Source: Vagococcus martis (lineage in GTDB: Bacteria; Bacillota; Bacilli; Lactobacillales; Vagococcaceae). From it: a DNA stretch of 64,000 nucleotides. Under the pieces are notes generated by a model. It made no database searches and was not told where the DNA came from. It was given only the letters and a program-made list of their open reading frames with translations. The stretch is from assembly GCF_002026305.1 (NCBI RefSeq), contig NZ_MVAB01000001.1, forward strand, positions 992,001 to 1,056,000, read 5' to 3'. The translations under genes and the position numbers were made by a program. This document shows, in pieces, positions 10,248 through 19,384 of this stretch; position 1 is the first letter of the stretch, and every line of letters begins with the position of its first letter.

Positions 10248-11315
10248 ATGTTTTTAGCCTTAAAGGAAATGGGTTATTCAAAATTACGATATAGTTTAAT
10301 TGTTGGTATTATGTTTCTAATTGGATTAGTAGTATTTTTATTATCTGGTCTAGCAGATGGATTGTCACAAGAATTTAGGCAAGTAGTAGATGATTGGGAC
10401 GCAAAAGAAATTGTCCTATCAGATGATGCCAATAATATTTTAGCTGCATCACAATTAAAAATAGAAGATGAAAAAGATATTTCATCAAATGACAAAGCCC
10501 CACTGTCACTTTATAGTGGTGCTATCGGTAAAAAAGGCGATAAAGTAAATATCAGCTTGTTTGGGACAGACAAAGATGCTTTCTTTTTACCAAAAGTAAC
10601 AAGTGGTGACACAATAAAAAATGACAATGAAGTCATTATTTCACAAAATCTTGCGGATAAAGGATTCAAAGTAGATGACTCAATAGAAGTTGGAAGTAAC
10701 GATTTGAAAGTTAAAGTCGTTGGGATCTTCCCTGCTACTTCTTATGTTGCAACTCCCGTAATGTACTCAACTGTCAAAACAGCAACTGAGATAAAATTCG
10801 GTGAAGATATGGTAAAAAACACTGATAACTATCCAATCAATGCTATATTAAGCAACGATAAGGAGACAACTTTATCAAGTGATTCATTAACTAAACTGTC
10901 AACTGAAGAGTTCATCAACAACTTACCTGGATATACTGAACAAAGTTTAACGCTTGATTCTATGATTTATGTCTTGTTTGTTATTGCATCAGCTGTTATC
11001 GGTATCTTCATGTATGTTATCACACTACAAAAAACTGCTATTTTTGGTGTTATGAAAGTTCAAGGAATTAATTCTTGGTTTATTTCTAAATCAATTTTAG
11101 CTCAATCATTTTTAGTGGGTGTATTTGGAGTAGTACTCTCTGGTGTTGCTACTTATTTCTTAAGCTTAGTATTACCTGACGCGATGCCATTTGCTATTAA
11201 CATTACGCAATGGTGTATCTATGGTGCCATTCTTGTCGTTGTATCAACAATCGGTGGCTTATTCTCAATCGTCACTGTAAATAAAGTTGACCCTATTAAC
11301 GCAATTGGAGGTTAG
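10248..11315 (+). CDS. hrtB: ABC transporter permease, FtsX/MacB type (HrtB-like)
   Basis: A 355-residue permease with the FtsX topology: one N-terminal membrane segment (about residues 15-37), a large external domain (about 40-235), then three C-terminal membrane segments (about 236-350). The N-terminal KEMGYSKLRYSLIVG and the C-terminal VNKVDPINAIGG resemble HrtB/DevC-type permeases. With the ATPase six bases downstream it should form a two-component exporter taking substrate from the membrane. Heme is the likely substrate because of the HrtR-like regulator; an antimicrobial peptide or lipid is the alternative. AACTGGAGG precedes the ATG, and operator site 2 lies 23 bases before the gene. 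Confidence 0.82.
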   Translation: MFLALKEMGYSKLRYSLIVGIMFLIGLVVFLLSGLADGLSQEFRQVVDDWDAKEIVLSDDANNILAASQLKIEDEKDISSNDKAPLSLYSGAIGKKGDKVNISLFGTDKDAFFLPKVTSGDTIKNDNEVIISQNLADKGFKVDDSIEVGSNDLKVKVVGIFPATSYVATPVMYSTVKTATEIKFGEDMVKNTDNYPINAILSNDKETTLSSDSLTKLSTEEFINNLPGYTEQSLTLDSMIYVLFVIASAVIGIFMYVITLQKTAIFGVMKVQGINSWFISKSILAQSFLVGVFGVVLSGVATYFLSLVLPDAMPFAINITQWCIYGAILVVVSTIGGLFSIVTVNKVDPINAIGG

Positions 11316-11321
11316 GAAAAA

Positions 11322-12002
11322 ATGAAAACTATTTTAAATATGTCTCATATCACAAAAAAATTTGGTAAAGGTCACAATGAAGTGACTGCCTTAAATGACT
11401 TAAATTTTGAAGTTAAAGAAGGAGAATTTATCAGCGTCATTGGTCCTTCTGGTTCAGGAAAAAGTACTTTCTTAACTATAGCAGGTGGTTTACAAAGTAC
11501 AACAACAGGTAATATTACTATTAATGATATTGATTTTACAGCTTTACCTGAAAAAAAACGTGCTAAATTACGTTTTGAAGAAATAGGTTTTATTCTACAA
11601 AGCTCAAACCTCATTCCTTTCTTAACTATAGAGGATCAATTTACGTTAGTTGGTAAAGTAAAAAAAGAAAAAGTTAATAAAGAAAAACTAGACGAATTAC
11701 TTAAATCTCTTGATATTGATCACTTAAGAAAAAGTTACCCAAGTGATTTATCCGGTGGTGAACGCCAACGTGTGGCGATTGCTCGTTCTTTATACAATAA
11801 CCCTAGTCTTATTTTAGCAGATGAACCCACTGCTAGTTTGGATACGGAACATGCTTATAATGTCGTGAAACTACTTGTCAAAGAAGCTCACGACAAGAAA
11901 AAAGCAACAGTTATGGTAACCCATGACATTCGTATGATTAAATGGAGTGACCGAGTATTTCAAATGGAAGATGGAACACTTAAAGAAGTACATGACTTTT
12001 AA
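11322..12002 (+). CDS. hrtA: ABC transporter ATP-binding protein (HrtA-like)
   Basis: A 226-residue nucleotide-binding subunit of the LolD/MacB class. Walker A is GPSGSGKST (about residues 41-49), the Q loop is FILQSSNL, the signature is LSGGERQR and Walker B is LILADEPTASLD, followed by the switch histidine in VTHD. Partner of the FtsX-type permease directly upstream. It powers export, probably of heme, from the cytoplasmic side of the membrane. A terminator follows, closing the TetR-DUF2871-permease-ATPase unit. Confidence 0.87.
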   Translation: MKTILNMSHITKKFGKGHNEVTALNDLNFEVKEGEFISVIGPSGSGKSTFLTIAGGLQSTTTGNITINDIDFTALPEKKRAKLRFEEIGFILQSSNLIPFLTIEDQFTLVGKVKKEKVNKEKLDELLKSLDIDHLRKSYPSDLSGGERQRVAIARSLYNNPSLILADEPTASLDTEHAYNVVKLLVKEAHDKKKATVMVTHDIRMIKWSDRVFQMEDGTLKEVHDF

Positions 12003-12006
12003 TTAT

Positions 12007-12042
12007 AATACCTTAGTCTTATAATAGACTAGGGTATTTTTT
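12007..12042 (+). terminator. Terminator of the exporter operon
   Basis: AATACCTTAGTCT pairs with AGACTAGGGTATT with one mismatch, followed by a T run. Rho-independent terminator. Confidence 0.88.
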
Positions 12043-12141
12043 GTCTAACTTATTATATAGACTATCTTTTCATACTCATTTCATTTAAAATATATTTATT
12101 GCACTTTTAGATAATTATCTACTAATAAAAAGGAGTACATT

Positions 12142-13095
12142 ATGACTAAAAAAATGCTTTCCATCGTTGTCCCTTGTTACAATGAACAAGACACGATTAT
12201 TCCCTATATTACTCGTATGACTGATATAGAAAAATTATTACCAAATTTAACGTTTGAATACTGGTTCGTCAATGACGGATCAAAAGACAATACCTTAAAC
12301 GTATTAAAAGAAGCCACTATTTCATCTAATAAATACAACTACCTTTCTTTTTCCCGAAACTTTGGAAAAGAATCTGCTCTTTATGCCGGCCTTGAACATG
12401 CTAGAGGAGATTATATCACTGTTATGGATGTTGATTTGCAAGACCCTCCAGAGCTTTTACCTAAAATGGTTGAACTAATAGAACAAGGAGAACATGACTG
12501 CATTGGTACTAGACGTGTTACACGTGCTGGGGAACCTAAAATCAGATCATTTTTCGCAAAACAATTTTATAAAATTATCAATAAAATATCCGATGTTGAA
12601 ATTGTTGACGGCGCAAGAGATTACCGACTTATGTCTCGTCAAATGGTTGATGCGATACTAGAACTTAAAGAATACAACCGATTTTCAAAAGGAATATTTA
12701 GCTGGGTTGGATTTGATACTTATTACTTAGAATTTGAAAATATTGAACGTGTTGAAGGTGAAACGTCTTGGTCTTTTTGGGACTTATTACAATACTCTAT
12801 TGATGGCATCATCTCATTTTCAGAGTTTCCACTAAAACTCTCAACTATTCTTGGATTTATTTCATTTATCGCGTCCATTATCGCTTTGATTTTTATTGTA
12901 ATACGTGCTCTTATTTTCGGGGATCCAACATCAGGATGGCCATCTCTTGTTTGTATTATATTAGCACTAGGTGGTCTACAACTTCTCTGTTTAGGAGTTG
13001 TGGGACAATATTTAGGTAAAACATTCCTCGAAACGAAAAGAAGACCTATTTACATCGTCAAAGATCAAAAGATTTCACCTTTAGAGGAGGATTAG
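12142..13095 (+). CDS. Family 2 glycosyltransferase, undecaprenyl-phosphate sugar synthase (GtrB/CsbB type)
   Basis: A 317-residue membrane-anchored GT2 enzyme that would move a sugar from a nucleotide donor onto undecaprenyl phosphate on the inner face of the membrane. The GT-A fold is seen in SIVVPCYNEQDTI near the start, the metal-binding DVDLQDPPELL near residue 100, and the GARDYRLMSRQ segment. Two C-terminal membrane helices (about residues 230-255 and 268-292) are as in GtrB and CsbB. It begins a three-gene operon with a GT-C-like protein (2 bases further) and a GtrA flippase, which is the known three-component glycosylation arrangement. Confidence 0.9.
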   Translation: MTKKMLSIVVPCYNEQDTIIPYITRMTDIEKLLPNLTFEYWFVNDGSKDNTLNVLKEATISSNKYNYLSFSRNFGKESALYAGLEHARGDYITVMDVDLQDPPELLPKMVELIEQGEHDCIGTRRVTRAGEPKIRSFFAKQFYKIINKISDVEIVDGARDYRLMSRQMVDAILELKEYNRFSKGIFSWVGFDTYYLEFENIERVEGETSWSFWDLLQYSIDGIISFSEFPLKLSTILGFISFIASIIALIFIVIRALIFGDPTSGWPSLVCIILALGGLQLLCLGVVGQYLGKTFLETKRRPIYIVKDQKISPLEED

Positions 13096-13097
13096 TT

Positions 13098-14876
13098 GTG
13101 CTAAGTGCTAAACGTGTTATAAAAAAAAGACTTCCTTTTATAACCATTACCTTAGTAGCGTTATTTATTTTATTACCGCAAATCAATACACGGTTTATCC
13201 CTGTTGGATCTGATATATCATTTCATTATAATCGTTTCTATGATTTAGCTGAGCAAATCAAATCAGGAAACTATAACTACTATATGGCTTTATATGGCTT
13301 TAATAGTAGTGGCAGAATTATCAATGCCCTATATGGGTATGATATCGCCTTCTTGAATGGTTTAATATTATTTTTTACACAGTCATGGTTAAAATTCCAA
13401 CTCGTCTCATCATTCACGTGCCTTATCATAGCCGGGAGCGGTATGTATGGTCTCATGAGAACACTAGATTGTACAAAAACATTAGCCACGATAGGCGCAG
13501 CGATTTACATGGCAAGTGCCCCAGTGATGTATTATGTACGAGCTTTAGGTTTTTCTAGCTGGGGAGCGGCATTTTTACCATTTATTTTTATTCAAGCCAT
13601 CCGCTCAGTAAAAAATAGAGATAAACCGATCAACTTTGTCTTTTTAGCCTTATCTATGAGTTTACTAGTTAATACTCATACACTAAGTGCTGTATTAGCA
13701 ACTTTAGCGATTATTCCTTTTTTCCTTGTCAGTTTCATTCAATCAGACAGAAAACTTAATTGGATAAAAGATATGATATTAGCTATTTTATTATTTGTCT
13801 TCTTATCGCTAAATACATTAACGGCTTATTTGGAAGTCTTTTTATCAAATAATATTTTACAACCCTTTATTCCAAAATCATTTGTGACAAATGCTACCTA
13901 TATCTCTATAACAGAAATGTATGGCAATCGAAATATTGGTATCTTTTTTGGGGCTATATTTATTTTCCAACTCATTTATTTTATTCGTAATATTAAACAG
14001 ACGTCTTTACTAGAGAGATTAATGACCATTGTTGGTGGAACATTCTTACTCTTATCAACATCATTATTTCCATGGGATAATATAGTAGCAACACTACCTT
14101 TTCTATCTATTATTCAGTTTCCATTTCGTTTTTCTGTAATTTCATATGTGCTACTAATTCCTATGTTTTTAAAAACAATCACAGCATTTGAGAGAAATCT
14201 TTCTAGTAAACAATCAAAAATCATGTCGACTTCCCTACTTATCCTAGTCGGCTTCATATTAGTCGAAGCTAACAGCAACATGGTCAAAAATGCACAACGT
14301 TGGCAAGATGATCCTGTCGCTATGGGGAACAATCGATCTAATCTGATTGAAACAGAGCCAGATAATATTAGAAATAACCTTAGATCGCCTGACTTAACGA
14401 AAGTATTTGACACAATAGAAAAGGGAACACCAGATTACCTTCCTATATCAAAAAATACAACTAGCCAAGAGCTATATAGCAAAATCGATCCATATGAAGT
14501 TTATGAAAAAGAAATATTTGATAATCAAAAAAACATTACAACGACTATACTAGATAATGGAACGATTCAATTAATTTGGAACAATAAAAAAAACTCATCA
14601 AAGAAAAAACAGTTACCGCTCATCGTCTATGAACATAGCGTGATTGAGTTAAATGGCAAAATACTAGATAAATCAGAGTACGACACATCTGATATTGGTA
14701 GTTTAATCATCCAACCAAAAAATGGTAAAAATACTATCATATTATCTTACAAACCAGTTATGAATATGACTTATGTACTAATAATTAAATTGATTGCGAC
14801 CTTACTGACGATTGGTTATTGTTCCATAAAAGCCTATTCTAAACTGTTTATTAGAAAAGAGAGAGTCTATGAATAA
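13098..14876 (+). CDS. Polytopic GT-C-like glycosyltransferase (YfhO/YkoS type)
   Basis: A 592-residue membrane protein with about ten hydrophobic segments between residues 12 and 390, an outward soluble domain of about 150 residues and a last membrane helix near residue 560. The early loop GSDISFHYNRFYDLAEQI contains the acidic residue and histidine typical of GT-C enzymes. It should transfer the lipid-linked sugar made by the GT2 enzyme to a cell-surface acceptor such as lipoteichoic or wall teichoic acid. The start is GTG, two bases after the previous stop, with AGAGGAGG upstream. The acceptor is unknown. Resembles the PTPS-related membrane protein group. Confidence 0.78.
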   Translation: MLSAKRVIKKRLPFITITLVALFILLPQINTRFIPVGSDISFHYNRFYDLAEQIKSGNYNYYMALYGFNSSGRIINALYGYDIAFLNGLILFFTQSWLKFQLVSSFTCLIIAGSGMYGLMRTLDCTKTLATIGAAIYMASAPVMYYVRALGFSSWGAAFLPFIFIQAIRSVKNRDKPINFVFLALSMSLLVNTHTLSAVLATLAIIPFFLVSFIQSDRKLNWIKDMILAILLFVFLSLNTLTAYLEVFLSNNILQPFIPKSFVTNATYISITEMYGNRNIGIFFGAIFIFQLIYFIRNIKQTSLLERLMTIVGGTFLLLSTSLFPWDNIVATLPFLSIIQFPFRFSVISYVLLIPMFLKTITAFERNLSSKQSKIMSTSLLILVGFILVEANSNMVKNAQRWQDDPVAMGNNRSNLIETEPDNIRNNLRSPDLTKVFDTIEKGTPDYLPISKNTTSQELYSKIDPYEVYEKEIFDNQKNITTTILDNGTIQLIWNNKKNSSKKKQLPLIVYEHSVIELNGKILDKSEYDTSDIGSLIIQPKNGKNTIILSYKPVMNMTYVLIIKLIATLLTIGYCSIKAYSKLFIRKERVYE

Positions 14877-15309
14877 ATTAAAACATTTTTTTACTAAAAC
14901 ATTAGGACTATCTGACACACTATTTGAGTTATTTATGTATGTCGTGATGGGCGTTATGACAACGATTATTAATATTGTCGTGTTCTATCTCATTGAAGGG
15001 GTCCTACAACTTAATTATATTTTCGCAAACATCGTTGCATGGATTTTTTCTGTGCTATTTGCCTATATATCCAATAAAAAGTATGTTTTCGCTCATGAAG
15101 ACAATCAAGAGACTATCAACGTAAAAGAGATGATGTCCTTCTTTTCGTTCCGCTTATTATCTTTAGGCATTGATACTGTTGTTTTATTTGTCTTAGTCAA
15201 GTGGTTACATCAACAACCAATGATTGCTAAAATTATCAGTAATGTGGTTGTCTTAATTGCTAACTATGTATTTAGTAAATTTATTATCTTTAAAAAACCA
15301 TCCAATTAA
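14869..15309 (+). CDS. GtrA family flippase-like protein (GtcA type)
   Basis: A 146-residue protein with four membrane segments, of the GtrA/GtcA family thought to flip undecaprenyl-phosphate sugars across the membrane. Family features are ELFMYVVMGVMTTIINIVVFY at the start, the NKKYVFAHED loop, and the C-terminal NYVFSKFIIFKK. It overlaps the GT-C gene by 8 bases (ATGAATAA), implying translational coupling. With the two upstream genes it completes a synthase, flippase and transferase set. Confidence 0.92.
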   Translation: MNKLKHFFTKTLGLSDTLFELFMYVVMGVMTTIINIVVFYLIEGVLQLNYIFANIVAWIFSVLFAYISNKKYVFAHEDNQETINVKEMMSFFSFRLLSLGIDTVVLFVLVKWLHQQPMIAKIISNVVVLIANYVFSKFIIFKKPSN

Positions 15310-15343
15310 GTCATTAGACCCAATTGGATGGTTTTTATTTTTT
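15292..15343. terminator. Bidirectional terminator between gtrA-like and murR-like genes
   Basis: AAACCATCCAATT and AATTGGATGGTTT form a perfect 13-pair stem, with A and T runs on both sides. It overlaps the last codons of gtrA and the stop codon of the convergent regulator gene, so it serves both directions. Confidence 0.9.
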
Positions 15344-16201
15344 ACTAGTACGACGTTTGTATTCATCTACTAACGTTCTAGATTCTCTAATATTTTCCAT
15401 GTTTTCATCGTAGTCTTTTAAAACATATACATGGAACAATAAATCAATCAAAATAAATTGAGACATCAATGAACTCGTAGCAGCACTTCTTAATTCTGCC
15501 TCTTTGGATTTCACCGTTTGAATAGATAAATCAACTTGTTTGCTCAATGTATTCATCCCAAATTTTGAAATACCAATTGTCTTGATGCCATGCTCTCTTG
15601 CAATGTGATTAATTTCTAGTACTTCTGATGTTTCCCCCGAATTTGAAATACCAATAAAAATAGAACCAGGTACAGCTGAAGTTAAACTGGCTATTAGCAA
15701 GTGAACATCTGCAATACAGATACAAACTTTCCCAATTCGATTCCACTTTTGAGCAATATTTTCTGCGACAAGATAAGATGATCCTATCCCGTAAACATAG
15801 ACAAATGGTGCAGAAGAAATCATCTGTACTGCGTCATCTAACACATCTTCACTAACTAATTGAATCGTTTCTTGCATTGATTGATAAGCATTTCCTAAAA
15901 GTTTTGCCTTCACATCCGATATTTTCTCATTTGGTAATATGTCTGAATACTCTTTGGGAACATCCCACTGTCTTTCAGCTGATAATGCTATTTTTAATTC
16001 TGGAAAACTCGGAATATTAATTGATTTACAAAAACGAATGACTGAAGCTGGACTAGTTTGCGACTCTTTTGCCAACTCACTTGCCGTCATTTTCATCACA
16101 TCTTCCGGTCTTTCTAATACCAAATTCGCTATTTTTTGTTCCGAATGTGTTAAATCATTATAAAGACTCTCTACCCTTTGATGAATATGTTTACTTTTCA
16201 T
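15335..16201 (-). CDS. MurR/RpiR family transcriptional regulator
   Basis: A 288-residue regulator with an N-terminal RpiR helix-turn-helix (residues 1-75, SELAKESQTSPASVIRFCKSI) and a C-terminal SIS domain (about 110-260, VYGIGSSYLVAENIAQKWNRIG and GISNSGETSEVLEI) that binds a phosphosugar, MurNAc 6-phosphate in characterised MurR proteins. It is the last gene of the amino-sugar operon, so it is probably co-expressed with what it regulates. Two similar palindromes over the operon promoter at 22561-22609 are its likely targets. Confidence 0.9.
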   Translation of the reverse strand: MKSKHIHQRVESLYNDLTHSEQKIANLVLERPEDVMKMTASELAKESQTSPASVIRFCKSINIPSFPELKIALSAERQWDVPKEYSDILPNEKISDVKAKLLGNAYQSMQETIQLVSEDVLDDAVQMISSAPFVYVYGIGSSYLVAENIAQKWNRIGKVCICIADVHLLIASLTSAVPGSIFIGISNSGETSEVLEINHIAREHGIKTIGISKFGMNTLSKQVDLSIQTVKSKEAELRSAATSSLMSQFILIDLLFHVYVLKDYDENMENIRESRTLVDEYKRRTSKK

Positions 16202-16229
16202 ATTTACCCTTCCCTTTTAACTTATTTAC

Positions 16230-17351
16230 CTACCATGTTATTTTCCCCAAAATAACTTCTTTAGTCGCACCAGTAGCACTTGGCACGTTACTTGTTTTGC
16301 CTAGAAGCGTTCGATGTCCCAACACAACCATGGCAACAGCTTCTTTTGCTTCTGATGATTGGCCTAAATCTTCTTGTGTTTTAACTGACACAAAAGACGG
16401 CACTTCTTCTTGAATCATTGAAAGTAACGTTGGATTATAACTTCCACCCCCACCAATGATTAAGTCAGTATTGTCTATAAAAAAAGAGGCCAATGATAAC
16501 GCAATCGCTTTTGCAGTAAATTTTGTTGCTGTTGCAATCCAATCATTCGCTGATAATTCATAAGTATCAAGCAGTGCGGTGACATAGTGCTGCCCAAAAT
16601 CTTCTCTTCCTGTTGTCCGTGGCATAGGACGACTAAAAAAGGAATGTGACATCATGTGTTCTAAAACTTTTTCTGACACACGACCTTGCTTAGCATATTG
16701 GCCATTATCATCATACTCTTCCTGATAAAAATGGCGCACTAATTCATCAATTATCATATTACCTGGCCCTGTATCAAAAGCCGTTATCTCCTGTATTGTA
16801 GCATTTTTCGGAATAATTGTGGCGTTTGAAATACCGCCAATATTTTGTAAAATCTGCTGTTTCTCTCTGTCGTTATACAAAATAAATTCTGAGTAAGGAA
16901 CAATCGGTGCCCCTTGCCCACCAACAGCCATGTCTCGGTATCTAAAATCAGACACCACTTTAACTCCAGTTACCTCAGTAATCACACTTGACTCCCCTAC
17001 TTGCAAGGTGGATGCGATTAAATTATCTTCTGAAATAGGTTGATGGTATAAAGTTTGCCCGTGAGAAGCAACAAAGTCTATTTTTCTTCCTAATCTTTGA
17101 TGTTTTTCTATCATTTTTTTAGCTGCTTCACCAAAAAAATAACCTAACTCAATATTTAAGCCGCAAATTAAGGCAACATTTGATTGATTTATATCAATAG
17201 CATCTGTGACTTTTTTCTTTAACTCATCAGAAAAAGGTATGGTAAAAAAATCCTCTAACTCATAACTAGACATGCCTTCATCATATTTAACTAGCGCTAC
17301 ATCTACACCATCGAGTGATGTGCCTGACATCAATCCTATTGCATACCCCAC
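16230..17351 (-). CDS. anmK: Anhydro-N-acetylmuramic acid kinase
   Basis: Cleaves the 1,6-anhydro ring of anhydro-MurNAc and phosphorylates it to MurNAc 6-phosphate. The 373-residue ASKHA-fold protein begins with IGLMSGTSLDGVD, contains FVASHGQTLYHQP, the GGISNAT phosphate motif, DTGPGNMIID with a catalytic aspartate, and a late LIIGGGGSYNPTLL adenosine motif, all characteristic of AnmK. It overlaps the upstream kinase gene by 16 bases. AnmK is usual in Gram-negative recycling; here its presence implies that anhydro-muropeptides, or their sugars, are imported. No murQ etherase, needed for its product, lies in this operon. Confidence 0.95.
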   Translation of the reverse strand: MGYAIGLMSGTSLDGVDVALVKYDEGMSSYELEDFFTIPFSDELKKKVTDAIDINQSNVALICGLNIELGYFFGEAAKKMIEKHQRLGRKIDFVASHGQTLYHQPISEDNLIASTLQVGESSVITEVTGVKVVSDFRYRDMAVGGQGAPIVPYSEFILYNDREKQQILQNIGGISNATIIPKNATIQEITAFDTGPGNMIIDELVRHFYQEEYDDNGQYAKQGRVSEKVLEHMMSHSFFSRPMPRTTGREDFGQHYVTALLDTYELSANDWIATATKFTAKAIALSLASFFIDNTDLIIGGGGSYNPTLLSMIQEEVPSFVSVKTQEDLGQSSEAKEAVAMVVLGHRTLLGKTSNVPSATGATKEVILGKITW

Positions 17352-18259
17352 GGAAACCCCTCCAACTCTCGCATTTTATAATAATAATAAGCTCCTTTAG
17401 CACAGGATGACTGTTTATGACAATAAGTCACATTTATGTCACTGTCTTCCAAACAGTTATGAAAACTAGAAAAAACTTGTGCATTTTTTTCTATGACACT
17501 TCCATTTAATCCAATTTCTAATGATTCTTTAGATAACTTACTCTTTCTGAGCATTTCTTCTACTGCGATTCCTAATTGAATACCTGCTTGTTTCAATAAA
17601 AGTGTTGCTTCTTGATTTCCTTCTTCGCTCATTTGTGCGATAACCGTTGTCAAAGAAGCAATATCTGTTTTAGACAACATATAAAGACGTTTAGTCAAAG
17701 AAAACACATCTTTTACATCAAAAAATTTAAATATAGCAAGCGTTAAATTACTTGGCTGAAAACTATTATCCTCGTCACTCAGCGCTAATTTTATTGCTTG
17801 TTTAGCTATCCAATAAGCACTACCTTCATCACCAAATAAATGCCCCCATCCACCAATTCTGTACCATTTATGTTGATGTAAACCTAACACCACAGAGCCA
17901 GTTCCAGCAGTCACACAAATGCCATCTCTTCCTTTTAATATAGAAAAATGAGCTAATTGTCCGTCATTAAAAATATAAATAGTTGGATGTATTGTCATCA
18001 AATCATTGGATACTTTTTCTTTTAGCCCACCTGCGTCAACTCCTGCAATACCAAGAACAATCCCCTTACAATGACTTCCTTCAAGTAACTCAAAAATAGA
18101 TACTATACTTGACGTGATGTGGCTCATACCTAAATCATAATCCACTACCAGATTACCAAAACCAGAAATCGCACTTGCTACTTCCTCACCTGTTTTTACA
18201 TTATAAGCAAAAGCTTCTGTTTTTGTTCCACCGCAATCTAAGCCAATGATATACTCCAT
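17336..18259 (-). CDS. BadF/BadG family amino-sugar kinase (MurK/NagK-like)
   Basis: A 307-residue sugar kinase of the BadF/BadG/BcrA/BcrD family. The phosphate-1 motif is IIGLDCGGTKTEAF at the start, GIAGVDAGG follows, phosphate-2 is ICVTAGTGSVVLG, and RIGGWGHLFGDEGSAYWIA is the substrate loop typical of GlcNAc kinases. Clostridial MurK of this family phosphorylates both MurNAc and GlcNAc. In this operon it likely acts on the GlcNAc freed when MupG splits a phosphorylated disaccharide. It is separated from the PTS IIA gene by a terminator-like hairpin, and coupled to anmK. Confidence 0.87.
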   Translation of the reverse strand: MEYIIGLDCGGTKTEAFAYNVKTGEEVASAISGFGNLVVDYDLGMSHITSSIVSIFELLEGSHCKGIVLGIAGVDAGGLKEKVSNDLMTIHPTIYIFNDGQLAHFSILKGRDGICVTAGTGSVVLGLHQHKWYRIGGWGHLFGDEGSAYWIAKQAIKLALSDEDNSFQPSNLTLAIFKFFDVKDVFSLTKRLYMLSKTDIASLTTVIAQMSEEGNQEATLLLKQAGIQLGIAVEEMLRKSKLSKESLEIGLNGSVIEKNAQVFSSFHNCLEDSDINVTYCHKQSSCAKGAYYYYKMRELEGFPWGMQ

Positions 18260-18294
18260 TATTTCACCTAATTTCTACTCACATTTTATTTATG

Positions 18295-18331
18295 AAAAAA
18301 CAAACGATTGTCGTGTTGGACGAATCGTTTG
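18295..18331 (-). terminator. Intra-operon terminator before the BadF-type kinase gene
   Basis: CAAACGATT pairs with AATCGTTTG around a partly paired 13-base loop, and six U residues follow on the minus strand. Because the genes on both sides belong together, it probably lowers expression of the kinase, anmK and the regulator instead of separating operons. Confidence 0.75.
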
Positions 18332-18338
18332 CCTCTTA

Positions 18339-18653
18339 CTATTTCCCTCGTAACTCGTTAATTTCTTTTTGCATGATAATCATTTGTTCAATCAATGTCT
18401 GTTCTGACATAGTAGTCATCAATTGATCTTGTGCGTGAATCATTAGTAAGCTAATTTCTACACTTTCTCCTCGAACATCCATTTGAACTAATTCCGTTTG
18501 AGTATTATGAGCTAGTACCATTTCGTCTTTAGATTGTTTCAACAGCTCGTCTACTTTTTCGTATTCTCCCTTGCGACATGCTTCAAGTGCTTCATAAGCA
18601 AAACCTCTAGCATTTCCACCGTGTACAATAATATTAAAAATTTGTTCTTCCAT
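18339..18653 (-). CDS. PTS lactose/cellobiose-family IIA subunit
   Basis: A 104-residue all-helical IIA of the lactose/cellobiose class. The phosphorylated histidine is in LLMIHAQDQLMT near residue 75, and the family start IFNIIVHGGNARGFAYEAL is clear. It passes phosphate from HPr to the IIB encoded upstream. Its start codon shares one base with the esterase stop (TAATG), so translation is coupled. The split position of IIA, four genes from IIB and IIC, ties the intervening enzymes to the transported sugar. Confidence 0.94.
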   Translation of the reverse strand: MEEQIFNIIVHGGNARGFAYEALEACRKGEYEKVDELLKQSKDEMVLAHNTQTELVQMDVRGESVEISLLMIHAQDQLMTTMSEQTLIEQMIIMQKEINELRGK

Positions 18654-19384
18654 TAGTTGTTCCTTCTTTCAATTAATTGATTAAATTCGTTTATAATTTG
18701 ACTTAACTGTCCATCCCAATAATCCCAATTATGTTCTCCTTCAGACACATAAAAAGAATAGTTAGGTAAAAAACTGCCTATTTTATTAGAGAAATCCAAG
18801 CTATCCTCAATCATAAAATCATCTTTCCCACAACAGTGAATGAGATGTGTTTCTAATCCAAGATGATGTAAATCTGATTGGACTAGATTAGGCCATGCCT
18901 CTTTTTGAAAAACAGTTCCCAATTCTTTTTTAGTTTGAGGAATGTGATTGGCTAATGTATCCATTACTAATAGTGGAGATAACATCGCTGATCCTCTATA
19001 TCTATCAGGATATTTCTCTAATAATTTGAGTACGCCGTATCCACCCATTGATATACCAATGATAAATTCATTTTTAATATTAAAAGGATGAATTCGTTGC
19101 ATCATAATAGGAAATTCCTGACTCACAAAAGTTAAGACATCACCAAACGCATCAGAGTTAGCATAATATGAATTCCCCACATCCACAGAAAAAGCGATGA
19201 AAGACGTTCCTTGAATAAACCGTTCGATTGTTGTCTGATTTAAAAAACTTTTAGCGTTACCACCTCGTCCATGAAGCAAATAAATGACTGAAACCTCTTT
19301 TCCTAATTCATTAGGAAAAAAACCACAATAAGTCACATTTTTGGCTAGTACAGTTGAGTAACTATCCCCTACTACTATACTCAT
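18653..19384 (-). CDS. Alpha/beta hydrolase, esterase D / tributyrin esterase family
   Basis: A 243-residue serine esterase without a signal peptide. The oxyanion strand is VIYLLHGRGGNAKSF, the nucleophile serine is in FIIGISMGGYGVL near residue 115, a likely acid is in CCGKDDFMIEDS and the histidine in SEGEHNWDYW. It sits between mupG (ATGA overlap) and the PTS IIA gene, so its substrate is probably an ester on the imported sugar; a 6-O-acetyl or other ester on a muropeptide sugar is a guess. Related enzymes act on short acyl esters and S-formylglutathione. Confidence 0.85.
   Translation of the reverse strand: MSIVVGDSYSTVLAKNVTYCGFFPNELGKEVSVIYLLHGRGGNAKSFLNQTTIERFIQGTSFIAFSVDVGNSYYANSDAFGDVLTFVSQEFPIMMQRIHPFNIKNEFIIGISMGGYGVLKLLEKYPDRYRGSAMLSPLLVMDTLANHIPQTKKELGTVFQKEAWPNLVQSDLHHLGLETHLIHCCGKDDFMIEDSLDFSNKIGSFLPNYSFYVSEGEHNWDYWDGQLSQIINEFNQLIERRNN

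Noticed and set aside
15939-16413. Plus-strand reading frames opposite the MurR-like and AnmK genes
   Set aside because: They lie wholly antisense to genes with clear domains, have no ribosome binding sites and encode low-complexity residues.
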